This document shows, piece by piece, positions 1 through 5,293 of a stretch of DNA of 5,293 nt. Source of the DNA: an uncultured Anaerosacchariphilus sp. (GTDB lineage: Bacteria; Bacillota; Clostridia; Lachnospirales; Lachnospiraceae); assembly GCA_934373375.1 (NCBI GenBank), contig CAKROP010000171.1, positions 1 to 5,293 on the forward strand. The letters run 5' to 3'. The position numbers and the translations under genes are program-made. Below the pieces are notes generated by a model. The model was not told where the DNA came from and searched no databases. It saw only the letters and a program-made list of their open reading frames with translations. The stretch's first letter is position 1. Every line of letters begins with the position of its first letter.

Positions 1-739
1 GGGGATGCTCTATGCGGAAATCCGATTTGCGCCCCAGCTTCACACGAAGAAGGGTATGAGCCAGGAGCAGGTGGTGAAGGCGGCTCTGTCAGGTATGCAG
101 GAGGCGCTTATCGGTTCGTTTTTCAACTGCAGGCTAATTCTCTGCTGTATGCGAGGGGCGGACAATCATGAGGAAAATCTGCTGACGGTTCGGACGACGG
201 CCACTTTTCTGGGACGCGGCGTGGCGGCAGTGGATCTGGCCGGAGCAGAGGCCCTGTATCCGACAGCGGATTTCGCGGACGTCTTCGGTCTCGCGAAAGA
301 GCTTGGCGTGCCTTTTACGATTCACGCGGGCGAGGCCGACGGGCCGGAGAGCATTCAGGCGGCGCTTGCCTTTGGAGCCAGCCGTATCGGTCACGGCGTG
401 CGCGCGGCGGAAGATCCGGAGCTGCTTGCTCGGTTAAAGGAGCAGCAGATCCCATTGGAAATGTGCCCCAGCAGCAATGTGCAGACCAAAGCGGTGGCGT
501 CCCTTGCGGAGCACCCGGTACTTGATTTTCTGCGTCAGGGCCTGTGCGTGACAGTCAATACAGACAATATGACGGTGTCGGATACCACCATCGAGAAGGA
601 ATTCGGGCTGCTTAGCCGGGAACTTGGCATGACGGCGGAAGAACGGAAGACGCTGCTTCTGAACGCGGCGGACGCAGCCTTTTTAACGGCAGAAGAACGG
701 TGGAGACTTCGTGATGTGATAGAAAAAATATGCTGCTGA
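1..739 (+). CDS. add: Adenosine deaminase, 5'-truncated by window edge
   Basis: This enzyme deaminates adenosine (and usually deoxyadenosine) to inosine and ammonia in cytoplasmic purine salvage. The frame is already open at the left edge, and its first full codon is at base 2. Numbering from the Met codon at base 5, 244 residues are visible. They begin with the family motif YAEIRFAP (3-10). Next come HAGE (107-110; zinc-ligand His and catalytic Glu), RIGHG (127-131; catalytic His130), MCPSSN (153-158) and NTDN (185-188; Asp187 matches the zinc-binding Asp). Bacterial family members are about 330-350 aa, so roughly 85-100 N-terminal residues, including the HxH zinc motif, lie outside the window. 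The Met at base 5 is therefore internal and not the start. The fourth residue of NTDN is Asn where E. coli and mammalian enzymes have Asp; I recall NTDN as common in some bacterial lineages. A nucleoside-related amidohydrolase with a shifted substrate is possible, but the motifs fit adenosine deaminase well. Confidence 0.93.
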   Translation, partial: GMLYAEIRFAPQLHTKKGMSQEQVVKAALSGMQEALIGSFFNCRLILCCMRGADNHEENLLTVRTTATFLGRGVAAVDLAGAEALYPTADFADVFGLAKELGVPFTIHAGEADGPESIQAALAFGASRIGHGVRAAEDPELLARLKEQQIPLEMCPSSNVQTKAVASLAEHPVLDFLRQGLCVTVNTDNMTVSDTTIEKEFGLLSRELGMTAEERKTLLLNAADAAFLTAEERWRLRDVIEKICC

Positions 740-831
740 AGTTAGGAAGTCTGAAAGTGACTCAAGAACGCAAAAGCTGCAGATAGAATGAATAGCCCGG
801 AAAATGGGTAATTGCAGACAGGGAGAAGAAA

Positions 832-1422
832 ATGGCAAAGAAGAACGCAAGAAATACAAGAGGAAAGATCGTCAGCGCGGCCTGGAAGCTTTTTTATGAG
901 CAGGGCTACGAGGACACAACCGTGGAGGAGATCATTGCCCTTTCCGGTACGTCCAAAGGTTCCTTCTATCATTATTTCGATGGGAAGGACGCCCTTCTTT
1001 CCACCCTTAGCTCCCTGTTTGATGAAAAATATGAGGAGCTGATGGAGGAGCTGACTCCGGACATGACAGCCATGGATCAGCTGCTTTTTCTGAATCAGGA
1101 GCTCTTTAAAATGATTGAGGACAGCATTTCCCTGGATCTGCTGGCGCGGCTTTATTCCACTCAGCTGACCACCAGCGGCGAGAAGCATCTCCTGGATCAC
1201 AACCGGATTTACTATAAGCTGCTGCGGAAAATCATTGCCAAAGGCCGGGAAAACGGGCAGCTGAGCCGAACGTCCGGTGTCAGCGAGATGGTGAAGCTCT
1301 ACGCTCTCTGCGAGCGGGCCCTTCTGTACGACTGGTGTCTCTGCGCCGGGGAGTATTCGCTGGTGGAGTACAGCAGCCGGGTGCTGCCGGTGTTTCTCAG
1401 CAGCTTCCTGCCGCAGAACTAA
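832..1422 (+). CDS. TetR/AcrR-family transcriptional regulator
   Basis: This is a cytoplasmic one-component regulator, expected to be dimeric, with a DNA-binding N-terminus and a ligand-binding helical C-terminus. It has 196 aa, typical for the family. The N-terminal helix (about 9-25, IVSAAWKLFYEQGYE) leads into the helix-turn-helix at about 30-49, ending in the family signature SKGSFYHYF (41-49) followed by the usual K-(D/E)-A-L (52-55). Residues from about 60 onward are all-helical by appearance and give no ligand clue. The ATG at 832 is chosen because a purine-rich GGGAG lies at 821-825, six bases upstream, and the HTH starts at the usual distance from it. The gene lies 92 bases after add in the same direction with no terminator between them, so co-transcription is possible. 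It precedes putP but is separated from it by 261 bases carrying a separate promoter. The target genes and the inducer cannot be read from the sequence. Confidence 0.93.
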   Translation: MAKKNARNTRGKIVSAAWKLFYEQGYEDTTVEEIIALSGTSKGSFYHYFDGKDALLSTLSSLFDEKYEELMEELTPDMTAMDQLLFLNQELFKMIEDSISLDLLARLYSTQLTTSGEKHLLDHNRIYYKLLRKIIAKGRENGQLSRTSGVSEMVKLYALCERALLYDWCLCAGEYSLVEYSSRVLPVFLSSFLPQN

Positions 1423-1529
1423 ATATGGATTTGGAGCGCGCCTGTTTTATTTTTGGTACAATAAAAATTTATTATTTGTATCTTTTACTTTATAAAATAT
1501 CGTCTAGTTATAAAATGCGATTAAATCAA

Positions 1530-1547
1530 TAAAAATATGTATTTTTA
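1530..1547. repeat. AT-rich palindrome, possible operator upstream of putP
   Basis: Two perfect 8-base arms (TAAAAATA and TATTTTTA) flank a TG centre. The element sits 40 bases upstream of the putP -35 box and directly downstream of the tetR gene. Its size and symmetry suit a dimeric regulator such as the neighbouring TetR protein. The surrounding DNA is very AT-rich, so a chance palindrome is quite possible, and it has no flanking GC stem that would make it a terminator. Confidence 0.35.
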
Positions 1548-1587
1548 GAAATAAAAGTACAGCATTCATTCTATACATTGTTCTGTA

Positions 1588-1616
1588 TTGTGGTCTATTT
1601 TCCTCTGTGCTATAAT
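1588..1616 (+). promoter_or_regulatory. putP promoter, extended -10, sigma-70/SigA type
   Basis: TTGTGG at 1588-1593 serves as the -35 box and a perfect TATAAT at 1611-1616 as the -10 box, separated by exactly 17 bases. A TG at 1608-1609, one base before the -10, makes it an extended -10. Transcription should begin near 1623, giving a leader of about 60 bases before the putP start. The T of the -35 box is also the first base of an in-frame TTG codon, which matters for start choice. Confidence 0.78.
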
Positions 1617-1669
1617 AAGCCTCATGTGCGGGGCAGAAGAAGCTGTTTTCCGCGATCGAAAGATAAATG

Positions 1670-1675
1670 AGGAGG
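1670..1675 (+). promoter_or_regulatory. Ribosome binding site setting the putP start
   Basis: A consensus AGGAGG lies eight bases before the ATG at 1684. Neither the in-frame TTG at 1588 nor the ATG at 1624 has a comparable site, and both fall at or upstream of the predicted transcription start. This site therefore fixes the start of the symporter gene at 1684. Confidence 0.88.
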
Positions 1676-1683
1676 ATGTAACT

Positions 1684-3216
1684 ATGGCAGGACAGGTGGG
1701 AATTCTCGCGGCGATTGTGATTTATCTGGTCGCAATGGTGTACGTGGGATTCTATTTCAGTAAAAAGGGCAGCGGCGATTCCGCGGATGAATTTTATCTG
1801 GGCGGACGAAAATTAGGACCGTTGGTAACGGCGATGAGCGCGGAGGCTTCCGACATGAGCAGCTGGCTCCTGATGGGACTGCCGGGCGTCGCTTATCTGA
1901 CCGGTATCTCTGACGCTGGCTGGACCGCTATCGGCCTGGGTCTGGGAACTTATCTGAACTGGCTGATTGTGGCGAAGCGTCTGCGCCGCTATTCTGTAAA
2001 ATGCAACGCGATTACCATTCCGGATTTCTTTTCCAGACGTTTCCGGGACGAGAAGAACATTCTGATGTGTATCGCGGCGGTTGTAATTCTGATTTTCTTT
2101 ATTCCCTATACGGCGTCTGGCTTTAAGGCAATCGGAACACTGTTCTCCAGTCTCTTCGGAGTCGAGTATCATGTGGCGATGATTGTCGGAGCGGTAGTAA
2201 TCGTAGGTTACACCGTCATGGGCGGTTTTATGGCCGTATCTACCACAGACCTGATTCAGAGTATTGTTATGAGTATTTCGCTGGTGGTTATCGTATTTTA
2301 CGGAATCCACCTGGCAGGCGGCTGGGACGCGGTTATGGCAAATGCGAACTCACTGGCCGGATATCTTTCCATGACGCAGATGCATGACAGCGCCACCAAC
2401 ACGGCAAGTCCCTACAGTCTGCTGACGATTGTATCTACCATGGCGTGGGGACTGGGGTATTTCGGAATGCCTCATATCCTGCTTCGTTTTATGGCCATCG
2501 AAGACGAGAATAAGCTGACGCTTTCCCGCCGGATTGCCAGTATCTGGGTTGTAATTTCCATGGCAGTGGCTATCCTGATCGGCGTGATTGGCTGCGCGGC
2601 TTCTGTACAGGGGGCGATTCCGACCTTCGCGACCAGTGCAGAGTCTGAGACCGTCATTATCCGTTTCGCACATCTGCTGGGACAGCATAATTTCCTGCTT
2701 TCCCTGATTGCAGGCGTGGTTCTGGCCGGTATCCTGGCCTGCACCATGTCTACGGCAGACTCTCAGCTTCTGACGGCGGCTTCCGGTGTATCCCAGAACC
2801 TGCTGCAGGATTTCCTGAAGATTAAGATGAGCGCAAAGGCTTCCATGATGGCAGCGCGTCTGACTGTAATTGGCATTGCTGCTGTAGCGATTTTCCTGGC
2901 GTGGAATCCGGACAGCTCCGTATTCTATATCGTATCCTTTGCATGGGCAGGCTTTGGCGCAGCCTTCGGACCGCTGGTCCTTTTTGCGCTGTTCTGGAAG
3001 CGTACCAATATGCAGGGCGCCCTGGCCGGCATGCTGGCAGGCGGCGTGATGGTATTCGTATGGAAATATCTGGTTCGTCCCATGGGCGGTATCTGGAACA
3101 TCTACGAGCTGCTCCCGGCGTTCATCGTATCCGCGCTGGCAATTGTAATTGTGTCGTTGCTGACGAAAGTGCCGTCCAAGGAGATTTGCGAGGAGTTTGA
3201 TTCTGTAGGCAGATAA
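1684..3216 (+). CDS. putP: Sodium/proline symporter PutP (SSS family)
   Basis: This inner-membrane protein of the sodium:solute symporter family couples Na+ entry to L-proline uptake. From the ATG at 1684 it has 510 aa, close to E. coli PutP (502). About 13 hydrophobic segments are visible, roughly at 5-24, 47-65, 70-96, 128-146, 163-182, 192-211, 244-268, 284-306, 330-356, 394-407, 415-437, 447-465 and 474-494. Signature blocks are FYLGGRKLGP (37-46), ASDMSSWLLMGLPG (55-68), AWGLGYFGMPHILLRFM (254-270) and MSTADSQLL (355-363). By comparison with E. coli PutP as I recall it, Asp57, Ser59, Ser356 and Thr357 match sodium or proline site residues, and Tyr142, Trp255, Tyr259 and Pro263 match the proline pocket. 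Residue 60 is Ser where E. coli has Gly. Proline is the best substrate call; a compatible-solute role (OpuE-like) is the main alternative. The gene has its own promoter, ribosome site and terminator, so it is probably monocistronic. A longer frame reaching back to 1588 is unlikely to be translated. Confidence 0.92.
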   Translation: MAGQVGILAAIVIYLVAMVYVGFYFSKKGSGDSADEFYLGGRKLGPLVTAMSAEASDMSSWLLMGLPGVAYLTGISDAGWTAIGLGLGTYLNWLIVAKRLRRYSVKCNAITIPDFFSRRFRDEKNILMCIAAVVILIFFIPYTASGFKAIGTLFSSLFGVEYHVAMIVGAVVIVGYTVMGGFMAVSTTDLIQSIVMSISLVVIVFYGIHLAGGWDAVMANANSLAGYLSMTQMHDSATNTASPYSLLTIVSTMAWGLGYFGMPHILLRFMAIEDENKLTLSRRIASIWVVISMAVAILIGVIGCAASVQGAIPTFATSAESETVIIRFAHLLGQHNFLLSLIAGVVLAGILACTMSTADSQLLTAASGVSQNLLQDFLKIKMSAKASMMAARLTVIGIAAVAIFLAWNPDSSVFYIVSFAWAGFGAAFGPLVLFALFWKRTNMQGALAGMLAGGVMVFVWKYLVRPMGGIWNIYELLPAFIVSALAIVIVSLLTKVPSKEICEEFDSVGR

Positions 3217-3221
3217 GAAAT

Positions 3222-3256
3222 AAACGGTGTGACTGTGAAGGTCACGCCGTTTTTTT
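3222..3256 (+). terminator. Intrinsic terminator after putP
   Basis: The arms ACGGTGTGAC (3224-3233) and GTCACGCCGT (3241-3250) pair over ten bases with a single G-U wobble around a seven-base loop. The stem can extend by A-T pairs at its base. A run of seven T residues (3250-3256) follows immediately. It begins six bases after the putP stop codon and ends that transcription unit. Confidence 0.93.
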
Positions 3257-3293
3257 ATGCCCGTGGTAGTTCATTTCAAAAACAGGACAGATC

Positions 3294-3322
3294 TTTCCGT
3301 GTTCATATTCTCGTGGTATAAT
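3294..3322 (+). promoter_or_regulatory. Promoter of the MalT-like gene, extended -10
   Basis: A perfect TATAAT lies at 3317-3322, with TG at 3314-3315 forming an extended -10. The best -35 at 17-base spacing is TTTCCG (3294-3299), a weak match, so the extended -10 probably carries most of the recognition. A weak -35 could also mean activator dependence. Transcription would start near 3329, after the putP terminator, leaving a leader of about 73 bases. Confidence 0.68.
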
Positions 3323-3386
3323 TAAAATAAGAACGGACAGGGGAATACAGCATTGCGCAGAAGGCAGTAGTTGTAATTCACAGCGG

Positions 3387-3392
3387 AAGGAG
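3387..3392 (+). promoter_or_regulatory. Ribosome binding site of the MalT-like gene
   Basis: AAGGAG, inside the purine-rich stretch GGAAGGAG (3385-3392), lies nine bases before the ATG at 3402. It supports that codon as the start of the large regulator frame. Confidence 0.82.
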
Positions 3393-3401
3393 ATACATAT
3401 T

Positions 3402-5293
3402 ATGCCAAAACGGAAATGGAATTTAAATACCATTTACATATCAGAAAGGCTGCAGGAGAGTCTACGGCCCATCTCCCGCTGCGCCATGACCACCGTGGTC
3501 GCCCCTATGGGCTACGGAAAGACCACGGCAGTAAACTGGTATCTGGGTGAGCGTGCCAAGGCGGAAACCCTGAAAATTATCCGCATCAGCGTGTACTCTG
3601 ATAATCTCGCGATCTTCTGGAAAAGCGTGCAGGAGGCATTTGCCCGGGCCGGTTTTGATGTTCTGTGTAACTATCCCTGCCCCACGGACGTCGCGGGCGG
3701 CGGACTGCTGGTGGACGATCTCTGCCATTCGCTGGCAGATGAGACGACCTGCTATCTCTTTATTGATGATTTCCACCTGCTGACTGACAAGCGTGCCTCG
3801 TTATTCCTATGCATGCTGGCAAACCGGCTGCCTGCAAACGTGCATCTGATCGTTGCCAGCCGGGACCGTTTTCTGCCTGCCGCGGAGGCGGTGCGGCTGG
3901 GAGCCAAGGTATATCAGATTGGCACGGAGCAGCTGCGCCTCAACCATACGGAACTGGCCGTCTATGCCCACCGTTGCGGAACGGAGCTTTCCGACGCGCA
4001 GGTGGAGAGTCTTCTCTACTCCAGCGAGGGCTGGTTCTCCGCCGTTTATCTGAATCTGCGGACACTCTTTGAGCGCGGCGTGCTGCCCAGCCGTCATTCT
4101 GACATCTACTCCACCTTTACCGCCGCTATGCTCGATCCGTTGCCGGAACAGCAGCGGGAGTTTCTGGCGGTCATGGGGCTTGCCGATGAATTCACCGTCC
4201 AAATGGCGCAATACGTCACAGGCAACGGGAATGCGGAGCAAATTCTTTCTGTGCTGACGGAGCAGAACGCCTTTGTCACGCGCCTGCCGGACGGAGCGAC
4301 TTATCGCTTCCACCATATGATGAAGGAGTGCGCTGAACGCAGCTTTCTGGCGATGCCGGCAGAAATGCAGCGGCTCAATTGGGAGCGCTTCGGCCTGTGG
4401 TACGAGCAGCACCGACAGTATCTCCACGCCATTGCCGCCTACCGGAAGAGTGAGAATTACGATGCGCTGCTGCGGGTCATTCGCAGCGATGCAGGCATCC
4501 TGCTGGCGTCGCTGAAGCCGGAGGATGTGCTGAACGCGCTGGATAAATGCCCTGCAGAAACGCTGAAAGCATCCCCCTTTGCTATTCTGGTGCTGATGCG
4601 CCGGATGTTCACCTGGCGGCAAGTCCCGAAAATGTTGGAGCTGAAAGCGCTGCTGCTGACGGCCATTGAGGAGCATCCGGAACTGTCTGAAGAAGAGCGC
4701 GGCAACCTGCTGGGGGAATGCGACCTCATTCTGAGCTTTCTCTGCTACAACGACATCAGTGCCATGAGCCGCCTGCACCGCAGTGCCAGCGCCCGGATGT
4801 CCCGCCCCGCCATCAGCATCCAATCGAGCGGCGGCTGGACCTTTGGCTCGCCGTCCGTGCTGATGATGTTTTACCGCGCGCCGGGAGAAATGGAGAGCGA
4901 GCTTGCCGAAATGGACGAATGTATGCCCCATTACTATCAGGTCACCAATCACCATGGGCAGGGCGCGGAAACCATCATGCGCGCAGAGGCACTGTTCTGT
5001 CAGGGCCGCTTCACCGATGCACACATCGAAGTAGAACGCGCCTACACACAGGTCAAGGACAACGGACAGATCAACATGGAACTCTGCTGTGATTTCCTTT
5101 CGCGGCGGCTCTCGCTGTACACCGATGTAGAACAGCGCTATACCTTTGAGGAGCGATATGCGGATCTGCTGCGCTATCACGACGCCTCGTGGATCAACCT
5201 TTGGAGTGCCACCAGTGCTTACTACCATGCGCTGCAGGGCAAAACGGACAAAATCCCGGAGATTTTTTCGCAGCACCGCCTTTCCGATATCAA
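3402..5293 (+). CDS. MalT-like STAND ATPase regulator, LuxR family, 3'-truncated
   Basis: The frame opens at the ATG at 3402 and stays open for 630 codons to the right edge with no stop. An NTPase domain fills roughly residues 1-230. It holds a Walker A, APMGYGKTT (34-42; Lys40), a Walker B, LFIDDFHLL (119-127; Asp122-Asp123), and a sensor-like strand, HLIVASRDR (148-156). A winged-helix-like part follows (about 240-330), with the MalT-type YRFHHMMKE (301-309). The block from LNWERFGLWYEQH (325-337) through AIAAYRKSENYDALLRVI (343-360) matches the join to the helical repeats. Residues after about 360 are helical and TPR-like. Family members are usually 800-900 aa and end in a LuxR-type HTH. 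That part would lie beyond the window, so the DNA-binding end is inferred. In MalT, ATP and an inducer drive multimerisation and transcription activation. The inducer here is unknown. The gene follows putP in the same direction but has its own promoter behind a terminator, so it may regulate a neighbouring transporter or genes downstream. Confidence 0.88.
   Translation, partial: MPKRKWNLNTIYISERLQESLRPISRCAMTTVVAPMGYGKTTAVNWYLGERAKAETLKIIRISVYSDNLAIFWKSVQEAFARAGFDVLCNYPCPTDVAGGGLLVDDLCHSLADETTCYLFIDDFHLLTDKRASLFLCMLANRLPANVHLIVASRDRFLPAAEAVRLGAKVYQIGTEQLRLNHTELAVYAHRCGTELSDAQVESLLYSSEGWFSAVYLNLRTLFERGVLPSRHSDIYSTFTAAMLDPLPEQQREFLAVMGLADEFTVQMAQYVTGNGNAEQILSVLTEQNAFVTRLPDGATYRFHHMMKECAERSFLAMPAEMQRLNWERFGLWYEQHRQYLHAIAAYRKSENYDALLRVIRSDAGILLASLKPEDVLNALDKCPAETLKASPFAILVLMRRMFTWRQVPKMLELKALLLTAIEEHPELSEEERGNLLGECDLILSFLCYNDISAMSRLHRSASARMSRPAISIQSSGGWTFGSPSVLMMFYRAPGEMESELAEMDECMPHYYQVTNHHGQGAETIMRAEALFCQGRFTDAHIEVERAYTQVKDNGQINMELCCDFLSRRLSLYTDVEQRYTFEERYADLLRYHDASWINLWSATSAYYHALQGKTDKIPEIFSQHRLSDI

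Noticed and set aside
784..789. TAGAAT as a -10 box for tetR
   Set aside because: No acceptable -35 lies 16-18 bases upstream and there is no extended TG. It remains a weak possibility only.
795..807. CCC-GGAAAAT-GGG hairpin between add and tetR as a terminator
   Set aside because: The stem is only three pairs and no T run follows, so it would not terminate transcription.
742..1200. Minus-strand open frame over tetR
   Set aside because: It overlaps the TetR HTH coding sequence in antisense and has no recognisable domain. The sense gene is well supported.
1434..1454. GC-rich block followed by T-rich DNA after tetR as an intrinsic terminator
   Set aside because: The GGAGCGCGCC block cannot form a stem with a usable loop, so the T-rich tail alone is not evidence of termination.
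1813..2310. Minus-strand open frame inside putP
   Set aside because: It is antisense to a clearly conserved membrane transporter, its product is low-complexity and charged, and no ribosome site supports it.
2901..3200. Alternative + strand frame overlapping the end of putP
   Set aside because: It is in a different frame from the conserved transmembrane segments of PutP and has no recognisable product.
3807..5276. Long open frame (489 codons) on the minus strand
   Set aside because: It lies wholly antisense to the MalT-like gene, which has recognisable motifs, a ribosome site and a promoter. The antisense translation is rich in His, Gln and Arg and has no domain I recognise. This is expected from GC-biased codons of the sense gene.

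Overview
This window looks like chromosomal DNA from a Gram-positive anaerobe of the Clostridia, possibly Lachnospiraceae or a relative. That placement is inference. It rests on strong Shine-Dalgarno sequences, AT-rich intergenic DNA between moderately GC-rich genes, the NTDN-type adenosine deaminase, and a PutP-type transporter beside a large MalT-like regulator. All four genes read on the + strand. No RNA gene, insertion sequence, CRISPR array or phage gene is visible.

Layout: (1) 1-739 is the 3' three-quarters of an adenosine deaminase gene (add), cut by the left window edge. (2) 832-1422 is a complete TetR/AcrR-family regulator, 92 bases downstream of add. (3) 1423-1683 is an AT-rich intergenic region. 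It holds an 18-base near-perfect palindrome, a well-formed extended -10 promoter and a strong ribosome binding site. (4) 1684-3216 is a complete sodium/proline symporter of the SSS family (putP, 510 aa), closed by a strong intrinsic terminator at 3222-3256. (5) 3257-3401 is a second leader with another extended -10 promoter. (6) From 3402 to the right edge runs an open frame of at least 630 codons. It encodes the N-terminal ATPase and helical region of a MalT-like STAND regulator (LuxR family). It has no stop codon in the window, so its C-terminus, where the DNA-binding domain is expected, lies outside.

How the genes relate: putP sits in its own transcription unit, with a promoter in front and a terminator behind. 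The two flanking regulators are in separate units, unless tetR is read through from add. Proline uptake could be controlled by either neighbour, but nothing in the sequence proves this. Adenosine deaminase is a purine salvage or catabolism enzyme with no obvious tie to the rest. I see no convincing undescribed system here. The points worth a second look are the start-site correction for putP, the palindrome upstream of its promoter, and the large edge-truncated MalT-like regulator next to a transporter.
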